A stretch of 64,000 bases of DNA from GCA-016699835 sp964543905 (GTDB lineage Bacteria; Planctomycetota; Phycisphaerae; Phycisphaerales; UBA1924). The stretch's first letter is position 1. Each line of letters opens with the position of its first letter. Of the stretch, positions 1 through 8,742 are shown piece by piece. The stretch covers positions 248,001 through 312,000 of the forward strand of contig CAZIZO010000003.1 in NCBI GenBank assembly GCA_964543905.1, in the 5' to 3' direction. The position numbers were made by a program, and so were the translations under genes. The notes below the pieces were generated by a model. That model made no database searches, had not been told where the DNA came from, and worked only from the letters and a program-made list of their open reading frames with translations.

Positions 1-313
1 GGGGTTTTTGTAGCATGTTTGGTTTATTCATGATGGGTGTAAACATCTGGCGATCACATCAAAATACAAGAGAAAACTCTTGAAATTGGCGACGTCGTCG
101 AACATGCTCGATCTATAACCAAACATTCGGTGAGATTTGTGTAACGACCGCCGAGTGCGCTGGGGACTCGCCTCATGGCTCGGAAGAACATAGAGCAAGG
201 GTGATTAGTCCTATAACTCTGTGCCCAAGGACAGAGGAGTTTGGTCTCCTCGTGCCAGGTATAGACGACACCACCCCAGATCGATGCGCAAATGAGAGGT
301 ATCGCGACGTGGC
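1..313. other. No gene seen at the left edge
   Basis: This stretch lies downstream of the first leftward gene. I see no reading frame with convincing protein character on either strand. The only structure noted is a six-pair hairpin near 234-251 (arms GAGGAG and CTCCTC) without a T-tract, which is too weak to call a terminator. Confidence 0.4.
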
Positions 314-1087
314 CTAACGCATTCGCCGTCGTGTGGCGAGCGTGAGACCAAAGCCCGTGAGGGTGAATGTGCCCGGTGCGGGGATGACGATGTGGAGGGG
401 AGAAATGGTGTCTTGAGTGACGGGGGCAAGAAGAGACACGGCCCCGTGGTAGGCGAGGAAGTACGCCGCTCGCTGCGAATAGATCGAGTCGAGGTCCACG
501 CTCGCGGTCCACATGCTCGTGGCGACCACCGAGTTGAGTTGCACCGCATAGCGGAAGACCACGGCCTGCGATCCAGGACGGAAGTTGGTGCCCGCGAGCG
601 CCGGCGGGAGTTGGCCGCACGCCACACCCCAGGCGAGATTGGTTGTGGCGGTGGCGGCGTTGGCGCCAGCAAAGCGGAGTGTGGAATCGGGGTCCAGATG
701 GGAGGTGAGGACGCCTGAGGCGGAGGTTGAGCCCATGCCGGGCGAGGAGAAGGGCAGGATGCGTCCGAGGTTGGTTTGAGGCTCTTCAGGAACACCCTGT
801 CCGTCGGCGGAAGAAAAGGGGAGGACGACATCGCCCAGGGAAGTGTTGAAGTTTGTGAGTTTGGGTTGGAACGTGATGCCGGCGAGGCCGAGGACGGTGT
901 TCATCGTGTCATGGGTGAGTCCCACGCGGACGCGAATCAAGAGGGTGTTCCCGGGCTGGGCGAGGATGGTGCCGCCGTGCCAGGTTTGGCCTTGGTCATA
1001 GGAGCCCTCGAAGGTGATCTGGGTGCGCTGGGCGAGGGCAACACTCGCGAGGGCTGTGGCGGCGGCGAGGATGGCGCGTGGGAGCAT
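314..1087 (-). CDS. Secreted PEP-CTERM-like protein, paralogue 1
   Basis: A 257-residue exported protein of unknown function. Residues 1-19 form a signal peptide with an A-L-A/Q cleavage site. The mature part begins with a conserved stretch (TQITFEGS, then GQTWHGG) shared with three other proteins in this window. The C-terminus has the architecture of an exosortase sorting tail: a V-I-P-A-P-G motif, a hydrophobic segment and a final Arg cluster. The motif is PAP rather than PEP, which is common in this lineage. It starts 7 bases after the stop of the upstream paralogue, so the two are probably one transcript arising from tandem duplication. Export and C-terminal processing are inferred from the tail; no enzymatic motif is visible. 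Confidence 0.85.
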   Translation of the reverse strand: MLPRAILAAATALASVALAQRTQITFEGSYDQGQTWHGGTILAQPGNTLLIRVRVGLTHDTMNTVLGLAGITFQPKLTNFNTSLGDVVLPFSSADGQGVPEEPQTNLGRILPFSSPGMGSTSASGVLTSHLDPDSTLRFAGANAATATTNLAWGVACGQLPPALAGTNFRPGSQAVVFRYAVQLNSVVATSMWTASVDLDSIYSQRAAYFLAYHGAVSLLAPVTQDTISPLHIVIPAPGTFTLTGFGLTLATRRRMR

Positions 1088-1094
1088 GGGGACC

Positions 1095-1889
1095 TCAGCG
1101 GGAGGTGGGGATGCAGGTGGGCATACGGCGGCGCGATGCGATGACGAGGGGGAACACGCCGAGCGAGAGGACGCCCGGTGCAGGGATGACGATGCGGAGG
1201 GGGACGATGGTGTCTTGGCTGACGGGTGCGAGGAATGGGTCCATGCTGCTCCTTCGATACCATGATGCTCGCTGTTGCAGGATGGAAGCGAGATCGACGG
1301 TGGCGAGCCACTCGGTGTTGGTCGCGACGGAGTTCAACTGCACGGCGTAACGGAAGACCACAGGATCGAGACCCCCGCGGAAGTTGGTGCCGGCGATGGA
1401 GGGGGGAATCTGGCCGCTCGACACGCCCCACGCGAGGTTGGTGGATGGGGTGACGGCATTGGCGCCCGCGAAGCGGAGGGTGTTTCCTGGATCGACGTGC
1501 GCGGTGAGCAGGCCCGATGCGGACGTGGAGGTCATTCCAGAACTGGCGAAGGGAGCGATACGACCGACGTTGGTTTGTGGGTCTTCGGGCACGGCCCCGC
1601 CGTCACCTCGTGTGAAGGGGAAGACGACGTCGCCTTGCGCGGGCGAGAAGTTGGTGAGTTTGGGCTGGAAGGTGATGCCGGCGAGGCCGAGGAGGGTGTT
1701 CGTGCCGTAGTTGATGAGGGAAATGCGGGCGCGGATGAGGAGTGTGGAGCCTGGGGCGTAGGGGATGGTGCCGGCGTGCCACGTGTGACCGTGGTCGAGG
1801 GAGCCCTCGAAAGTCACTCGGGTTTGTTGCTGGGCCAGCGCGGGGGTTGCGACGGCAAGGGCGAGGAGTCGGGTGAAGGGCGAGCGCAT
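1095..1889 (-). CDS. Secreted PEP-CTERM-like protein, paralogue 2
   Basis: A 264-residue paralogue of the next gene downstream, with the same TRVTFEGS / HTWHAG opening after a signal peptide (about residues 1-20) and the same order of conserved blocks, including LLGLAGITFQPKLTNF. The C-terminal tail reads V-I-P-A-P-G, hydrophobic stretch, S-R-R-R, and continues 8 residues past the Arg cluster. I chose the ATG at 1889 because the signal peptide starts there and a GGAGG ribosome site sits just upstream; a longer frame begins at 1913. The promoter at 1909-1937 resembles the one in front of the third paralogue near 13.3 kb. Function unknown; likely a surface or matrix protein. Confidence 0.85.
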   Translation of the reverse strand: MRSPFTRLLALAVATPALAQQQTRVTFEGSLDHGHTWHAGTIPYAPGSTLLIRARISLINYGTNTLLGLAGITFQPKLTNFSPAQGDVVFPFTRGDGGAVPEDPQTNVGRIAPFASSGMTSTSASGLLTAHVDPGNTLRFAGANAVTPSTNLAWGVSSGQIPPSIAGTNFRGGLDPVVFRYAVQLNSVATNTEWLATVDLASILQQRASWYRRSSMDPFLAPVSQDTIVPLRIVIPAPGVLSLGVFPLVIASRRRMPTCIPTSR

Positions 1890-1908
1890 GGGGATCCTCC
1901 GTACCCAT

Positions 1909-1937
1909 AACATGCATCACGAACGGAAGATTGGCAA
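1909..1937 (-). promoter_or_regulatory. Putative promoter of the tandem PEP-CTERM-like pair
   Basis: On the minus strand a TTGCCA box is followed after 17 bases by CATGTT, inside the string TGATGCATGTT. The same string occurs with similar spacing upstream of the paralogue at 12426-13196. Predicted transcription would begin about 13 bases before the ATG at 1889, leaving room for the GGAGG site. Confidence 0.4.
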
Positions 1938-2144
1938 GGAAATGGGCAAGATATGTTGGGTGGGAGAGCGAGTTTTGGAGAGATTCCAAGGTGCTCGAGG
2001 ACGGGCCCTCTGGACTAGGTGGGAAAGCGTCTTACGGAGTCGTGCTCGGTGTCTCGAAACCGGGGCAGGCGTGCCATCCGATCCGGCAACGAAGGCGTGG
2101 AGTGTGCTGATCGCGAGTGGTCGGAGGTGGAAGGTCGAGGCCGG

Positions 2145-2555
2145 CTACGTGCGATCCTTGAGGCGGACGACGAGGCGGAGGCCGGACCACCTTTCGTCGA
2201 TGGCGCAGCCCTTGTTGTCGACCAACCCAGTTTTGAGGGAGAGGTCGCGGACGGTGGATTCGCGGAGGTCGGTCTGGAGGCCGGAGGAGAGTTTGGGCCA
2301 GGCAATCCAGAGGCCGCCGGCCTGGTCGAGGACGGCGGCGCACTTGGGGAGGGACGAGGCGAAGGAGGCGAGGTTGGGGCAGAAGGCGACGATGACGTCG
2401 TAGGGGCCTTTGCCGAGTCGGCGGTCGATGGAGATGCCTTCGGGAAGTTCGCCGAGGGTGGTGGTGATGGTGGCGGGAGCGTGGAGAAGGAGGAGGCGAT
2501 GGTTCGGCTTGAGGCCGAGTTTTTTGGGTAAGGGGGTGCCTGAGTAGCCCGGCAT
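2145..2555 (-). CDS. DUF3052 family protein
   Basis: A 136-residue cytoplasmic protein with no signal peptide. The opening (GYSGTPLPKKLGL) and the later block D-V-I-V-A-F match the DUF3052 family, small proteins of unknown function with a fold related to nucleotide-binding proteins. The start at 2555 is chosen because homology begins there; the frame stays open upstream to 2720 but that part overlaps the neighbouring gene and is arginine-rich noise. It follows the prpD-like gene by 17 bases on the same strand, so the two are probably co-transcribed, although no functional link is known. Confidence 0.8.
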   Translation of the reverse strand: MPGYSGTPLPKKLGLKPNHRLLLLHAPATITTTLGELPEGISIDRRLGKGPYDVIVAFCPNLASFASSLPKCAAVLDQAGGLWIAWPKLSSGLQTDLRESTVRDLSLKTGLVDNKGCAIDERWSGLRLVVRLKDRT

Positions 2556-2572
2556 GGTGCGATCCGACCATC

Positions 2573-4249
2573 TCAATCGAACGTGCCCTTCACATCGATC
2601 GCGAAGTCCATGATGATGGAGAGGTCCTTCGCGTTCTTCTTGCCGACGTTGGCGAAGCGTTTGACGAGGTTTTTCGCCTCGCCGGCATCCTTTGCCGAGA
2701 GTTCGGCGAGCTTGCTCCACTTGTGGTTGAGGACGTCCTTGAGGTCGATCTTGTCGGGGCCGCGGTGGTTGCGGGCGTGGCCGCCGGGGTACATGACGAA
2801 GCCGGAGTCGTGGGAATCGCCCTGGTCGTCGGTGATGACGATGGAGGTGGGGATGCCGTCGGGGTATTGGGCGTCGTAGTCGGGGCCCCCGTGCTCGAAG
2901 GTCATTTTGGACATGAGTTCGCGGGTGAGGGGGTCGTGGAGGGCGGCGGGTCCGAAGTCGTGGGGGAGGAGCATGACGTCCTTCCAGCCGATGTGGTTGA
3001 CCTTCTTGGCGGCGCGGAGTTCGAGGGCTTTTCGGAGCATGGTGCAGACGAGGTAGAGCATGGAGTGGTCGGCGGACTGGCGGGTCTTGGGGTCGCGTTT
3101 GGCGGGGTCGCCGATGATGCCGAAGGCGGGCTCATAGGCGCGGACGAGGATCTTGCTGATGCAGTCGCCGGTCTGGTCGTCGAGGAGTTGGGGGCGCTTG
3201 TTGAGGATGTTGATGAGCCCCTGGAGGGCGCCGGCGGACTGGTGCTCGTAGAGGCCGAGTTTGAAGTGCATGCCCATGACGGTGAAGTCGGAGCCGGCGC
3301 GGCTGAGGTAGAGGTCGAACGGAGAGGCGTCTTTCTTCTGCGTGTTGGCGTTGGTGGCGCCGACCTTCTGGAACATCTGGCCCGGACCTTCGAAGATGCG
3401 GAAGATGGCCTCGGGGTTGCGGAAGATGTCGCGCGGGCCCAGAAAGCCGGACATCGAGCGTTTGACGCTGAGGATGGCGGCCTCGGTGCTGATGGCGGCG
3501 GAAGCGCCCTTGCTGTCGCTGAGTTGCTTTCCGGCGCGGATGGCGCGGAAGGGGATGTAGTGGGCGACGACCATGCCGATGGCGGACTCGATCTGTTCGG
3601 CGGTGGCGCCCATCATGGCCCCGAACACCGCCGCGCTCGCGATGGCGCCGTGCACGACGTGATCGATCTTGTAGGTCTTGAGGGAAAAGACTTCGGCGAG
3701 GCGGCCTCGGATTTCATCGTGCAGCACCATCCCTCGGAGGGCGAAGGCTCCGTCCTTGCCACGAAGTTGTGCGGCGGCGAGGGCGACGGAGTAGAAGTCA
3801 TTGTGTCCGAACTCACCCGCGCGGTGGTGGGGGCGGTCTTCGCTGTAGCCGAAGTTGGTCCCGTTGCTGTCCCATTCGCGGACGGCGGCGCAGTTGGCGA
3901 CGATCGCCTTCTCGGGCTGGGTGTCGGTGGACGAGGCGAAGCACGGGACGCCGGTCCGGACGCTGTGCCTGGCCCAGGGGACGCCAGCGAGAGAGCCGAA
4001 GCCCGCGGGGGGCGTGCGGTAGTGCTGGGCCTCATTGCGGAGGAGGTTTGGGGCGTTGGTGCCCAAGGCGAGGGCCGACACGCCGCAGAGGCTGGCGTCG
4101 GCGAAGAACATCTCCGTGCGTTCAAGCACATCGGGGGCGGGCTCGCCCTTCTTGCCGGCAGAGTCCGACATGAAATCGAGGGCAAAGTTGGCGAGGCCGA
4201 GGGCCTGGTTGCTGTCGGCGGGGAGGAAGACCTGGGTGTCGGAAGGCAT
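2573..4249 (-). CDS. MmgE/PrpD family protein (2-methylcitrate dehydratase-like)
   Basis: A 558-residue cytoplasmic protein of the MmgE/PrpD family, whose members dehydrate 2-methylcitrate, decarboxylate cis-aconitate or act on related acids. Supporting blocks are the helical N-terminal part with L-C-G-V-S-A-L-A, the central H-N-D-F-Y-S-V-A-L-A-A-A segment, the block H-G-A-I-A-S-A-A-V-F-G-A and a C-terminal region with K-I-L-V-R-A-Y-E. The family is usually 440-490 residues; this one is longer. No prpB or prpC gene is nearby, so a propionate pathway role cannot be read from context. The start at 4249 is chosen because residues encoded upstream look like untranslated leader. Confidence 0.8.
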   Translation of the reverse strand: MPSDTQVFLPADSNQALGLANFALDFMSDSAGKKGEPAPDVLERTEMFFADASLCGVSALALGTNAPNLLRNEAQHYRTPPAGFGSLAGVPWARHSVRTGVPCFASSTDTQPEKAIVANCAAVREWDSNGTNFGYSEDRPHHRAGEFGHNDFYSVALAAAQLRGKDGAFALRGMVLHDEIRGRLAEVFSLKTYKIDHVVHGAIASAAVFGAMMGATAEQIESAIGMVVAHYIPFRAIRAGKQLSDSKGASAAISTEAAILSVKRSMSGFLGPRDIFRNPEAIFRIFEGPGQMFQKVGATNANTQKKDASPFDLYLSRAGSDFTVMGMHFKLGLYEHQSAGALQGLINILNKRPQLLDDQTGDCISKILVRAYEPAFGIIGDPAKRDPKTRQSADHSMLYLVCTMLRKALELRAAKKVNHIGWKDVMLLPHDFGPAALHDPLTRELMSKMTFEHGGPDYDAQYPDGIPTSIVITDDQGDSHDSGFVMYPGGHARNHRGPDKIDLKDVLNHKWSKLAELSAKDAGEAKNLVKRFANVGKKNAKDLSIIMDFAIDVKGTFD

Positions 4250-4375
4250 GGGTACGTCCTGCGTGAGTTGGTGCGATGGGGCGCTCGATGGCGCGGGGTG
4301 GAAGGGTACACCGGCAGGAGCGTGGAATCCGAGGCCTGACTCGGCCGGACGTGTGTGTGCGGATCGTGCGGATCG

Positions 4376-4410
4376 CGGCAAAAGGAAAACCGCCCGCGTG
4401 GGCGGGCGGT
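4376..4410 (-). terminator. Rho-independent terminator of clpX
   Basis: A nine-pair GC stem (arms 4389-4397 and 4402-4410, loop GTGG) is followed on the minus strand by GGTTTTCCTTTTG. It lies just past the clpX stop codon. Confidence 0.75.
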
Positions 4411-4433
4411 CGAGGTGAGCCTGTTCGATTCGG

Positions 4434-5753
<1,320 letters not shown>

Positions 5754-5918
5754 GAACGCCTCGTGGAGATGGTGAATGCGCCCGCGCGCGATGGTAAGTG
5801 TAGCAATCTATCGACCAAGCGCGCGGTGGTCTGTATCGGCTGTGAGGCGAATCGCGCAAGTTTGGATGCGGACCGCCCGGATAGGGGGATCGCGGCGGAG
5901 ACGCACGCCCCTTCGGCG

Positions 5919-6242
5919 TTATCCACGGGTGGGTGGGCGCGGGGCGCCCGTCGGCTTCGAGGGCGGGCCCGGCGAGGCACGATCGCCCCGCAGACGCCCG
6001 ATCATGGCGCGACGCGTGGCCTCAAACTCCTCGCTCGTCATCTCGCCCCGATCGCGCATCCCCCGAAGGGCATCCATGAGCGAGCCCTCATCGCTTCCCT
6101 CGGTCGGTCGGCCCAGGATGCGCTTGCGAAGGGCGAGGACGACCAGACCCGCGACGACGGTGATCACGATCAGGATGCCCAACCACAGGACCACCGGGAG
6201 GATGTCACCCTTGGGTTGGAGTTGTTGGCCGAGTGTGAACAT
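5919..6242 (-). CDS. Small membrane protein with SHOCT-like tail
   Basis: A 107-residue protein. Residues about 15-40 form one transmembrane helix, followed by basic residues (L-R-K-R) that suggest the C-terminal part is cytoplasmic. The segment around residues 68-90 (M-R-D-R-G-E-M-T-S-E-E-F-E-A) resembles the short SHOCT-type helical motif often found at the ends of small membrane proteins. The last 20 residues are Pro/Gly-rich. It sits 106 bases downstream of the von Willebrand gene and may be the last gene of that unit. Function unknown. Confidence 0.7.
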   Translation of the reverse strand: MFTLGQQLQPKGDILPVVLWLGILIVITVVAGLVVLALRKRILGRPTEGSDEGSLMDALRGMRDRGEMTSEEFEATRRAMIGRLRGDRASPGPPSKPTGAPRPPTRG

Positions 6243-6348
6243 CAGAGAGGCTAGGTCTTCAGGACGATTCGCGCGGGCTCGCCACGAGTCGCGGTGAGGC
6301 TCGAGGTCTTCGTGCGTCGGCTTTCCTCGTGCCCGGTGCCCGCACGCC

Positions 6349-8742
6349 TCACGAGAGTTTGATCAGTCGTCGTCCGATCCACTCGAACGAGGTGAGGAGC
6401 ATCAGCACGATCCACATGATGGGCTTGTCCCAGAGCGTTTCGATCTGCGGCGTGCCGCTCACGCGGAGTTGCCGGTTGGGAAGAAGGGTGGGAAGGTTCC
6501 GGAGGGCGGAGGGTTCGAGCACTTGGCCCCCGGTCTCGCTGGCGAGGTTGGCGAGGAAGGCATGATCGGCCTGGGGCTGACGCATCTCATCGTCGGGGAG
6601 GAGGACGCGGACGTGCGCGGCAAGTTCGGCCGCGCTCAGGAGCGGGTCTTGCGAGTCGATCCGATAGGTGCCCGGCTCGCTCGCGATCCACGAGCCCGTG
6701 AACGTGCCGACGCCCGCGGGAGTGGACGCCTCGGGCTTGAGTTCGATCTCGGTGACGGACGATCCCGGAGCGGCCCCATCTTTCACGACACGCACGGTGA
6801 TCGAGGGGGGCTTGCGCTGGACCAGCGATTCGTCGAGAAGACGCACGGTCACGCGGACCTGTTGGTCGACGGGGGTGATCGTGGGTGAGGCTTCGAGGAC
6901 GGCAGGTTTTCCCGTGCGGCCCAGGCTGTCGCGGGCCAGGAGGCGGACCAGCGGAATCCAGAATCGTTCCGGGAGCGCTTCGCCCCGCCCAAATCGGTAT
7001 CGCCAGATTTCGTCGGTCGCGACGTAAATCACCCGCCCGGCACCGTAGCGCATGCTGACGACGACGGGCCTGGCGGCCGCGGAGTCGATCGCACCGCCCC
7101 CGCCGGCGATCACGGGCGCCGCCAGCGCGAGCGTCTCGGCCGTGGGCTTGAGCGTTGCCGGCTCCAGTTTCTGCGCCCAGCGAAGGACGGACCAACCGGT
7201 GTTGGGATCGCTCAGCGCGACGGGCCAAGGAACATCGACGGCATCGCCCAAGCGGAGGACCCCAACCCGCGTGGACGCTGGTCCGGGCAGGAGGACGACG
7301 GGTGAGAGCCACGCGCCGGGGCCGACGTTGCCGCTCGGGTCTCCCTCGGAGGCCTGGAGCGAGAAGGGAAGGAGGTCGGCGAGCGGAGTTCCGCGCCAGG
7401 CGGCGGGAACGGCGCCGGAGCCGGCGATCCACATCAGGCCCGCGCCACGTGAGGCGACTTGTTCCTTGATCTGCTGGAGTTGCTCGTCCGAAAAGACGTC
7501 GGGACGCAGATCCCCGAGGATGATGGCGTCGAAGGGTGCCCAAGCCTGGGGTGTGCGCGGGATCACGTCGAGCAGATCGGTGCCTTCCTGCAAGTAGCGG
7601 CGCTCGGACGAGAGGATGGTGATACTGGAGCGCATCGAGCGCTCGCGGATGAGGTTGTTCTTGAGGTAGCGATACTCCCAGCGTGGGTAGCCGTCGAAAT
7701 AGGCGACGCGGATGGGGCGGGAGACGATCTCGACGCGCACGTCGCTCGCGTCGTTCTCCGGGGCGAGGTCGGGCTGATCGCCGACGACGCGAACAGACCA
7801 CTCGGGCGTGCCGGCGGTATCAGGGCGTGAGGTCAGCGTGATCTGCTGGGGCGCGCTGCGAGCGGGGAGGGGACGACGATCAAGGACGGTCCCGGTGGAC
7901 TTGTCCACGAGTTCGACGCGTCCCGTGACGTGGTCGCTCGCGCCGCTGCGGGAGAGTTCGACGTTGACGGGGACGAGGTCGCCCACGAACACCGCGTTGG
8001 GTGCCTCGACGCGGGCGATGGACAGGTCGAGCATCTCGTTCGGGCTGCCCAACGGAACGGGAAAGATGGGAATCTGGCGGCTTTGGAGTTGACGCAGAAG
8101 GCTGCGCGACGGCGCATCGGCGGATCGTCCGTCGGAGAGCAGGACGATGCCCGCGACGGGCCGAGCGGCGATGCGACGGAGCGTCTGGTCCAGGACGCTC
8201 GCGATCGTGGTCCGTCGCCCCTCGGGTTCGGGAAGCACGAGCCCGCTCGTGCCCGGGCCGGCGTCCTCGGCGAGGCGGAGGTCGAACGCGGCGGCGTCGA
8301 AGCCCAACGCGAGGAGGTTGCGATCCTTCGAGACTTGTTGGAAGGTGGGCCAGGCGTCCTTGAGCGTGGAGATGAGTTGGGCGTCGCGGGTGATCGTCGT
8401 GTTGTTCGGCCCCGTGGCGTCCTTGATGCTCATGGAGGCCGACCGATCGGCGAGGAGCACGACCCAGTCCTTCTCGATGCGTTCTTCGAGTTTGGCGAGT
8501 TGCGGGCCGGAAATGAGGAACACGATGAAGAGGAGAAGGAATCCGCGGAGGATGGCCAGCGTGGTGCGGGCCCCGCGCGGGCCGAGGAGGCGGGAATAAC
8601 TCCACGCGGCCACGGTGAAGCAGCCGGCCGCGATGAACAACCACGCCCACGCCGGGATCGGGTGCGCAAAGGCGAAGACCACGCCCTCGTCGCCCGGCTT
8701 GAGCGTCTTGAGCCCGAGGAGTTGGGAGAGGGGACTCGTCAT
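6349..8742 (-). CDS. Membrane protein with von Willebrand A-like domain
   Basis: A 797-residue inner-membrane protein. Two transmembrane helices near the N-terminus (about 30-50 and 65-85) precede a VWA-like domain whose metal site reads D-R-S-A-S-M. A region that resembles a class I glutamine amidotransferase-like fold follows (around D-A-I-I-L-G-D-L and A-G-L-M-W-I-A-G-S-G), then an immunoglobulin-like section and a final transmembrane helix. It overlaps the preceding batA-like gene by four bases (ATGA), so translation is coupled. In the MoxR-DUF58-BatA systems such proteins are thought to assist metal-dependent assembly of envelope complexes; that role is by analogy. Confidence 0.85.
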   Translation of the reverse strand: MTSPLSQLLGLKTLKPGDEGVVFAFAHPIPAWAWLFIAAGCFTVAAWSYSRLLGPRGARTTLAILRGFLLLFIVFLISGPQLAKLEERIEKDWVVLLADRSASMSIKDATGPNNTTITRDAQLISTLKDAWPTFQQVSKDRNLLALGFDAAAFDLRLAEDAGPGTSGLVLPEPEGRRTTIASVLDQTLRRIAARPVAGIVLLSDGRSADAPSRSLLRQLQSRQIPIFPVPLGSPNEMLDLSIARVEAPNAVFVGDLVPVNVELSRSGASDHVTGRVELVDKSTGTVLDRRPLPARSAPQQITLTSRPDTAGTPEWSVRVVGDQPDLAPENDASDVRVEIVSRPIRVAYFDGYPRWEYRYLKNNLIRERSMRSSITILSSERRYLQEGTDLLDVIPRTPQAWAPFDAIILGDLRPDVFSDEQLQQIKEQVASRGAGLMWIAGSGAVPAAWRGTPLADLLPFSLQASEGDPSGNVGPGAWLSPVVLLPGPASTRVGVLRLGDAVDVPWPVALSDPNTGWSVLRWAQKLEPATLKPTAETLALAAPVIAGGGGAIDSAAARPVVVSMRYGAGRVIYVATDEIWRYRFGRGEALPERFWIPLVRLLARDSLGRTGKPAVLEASPTITPVDQQVRVTVRLLDESLVQRKPPSITVRVVKDGAAPGSSVTEIELKPEASTPAGVGTFTGSWIASEPGTYRIDSQDPLLSAAELAAHVRVLLPDDEMRQPQADHAFLANLASETGGQVLEPSALRNLPTLLPNRQLRVSGTPQIETLWDKPIMWIVLMLLTSFEWIGRRLIKLS

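Noticed and set aside
2723..4339. Long plus-strand reading frame opposite the prpD-like gene
   Set aside because: Its translation is Gly/Val/Glu/Asp-rich with no domains, as expected for antisense of a GC-rich gene; the minus-strand frame has clear homology.
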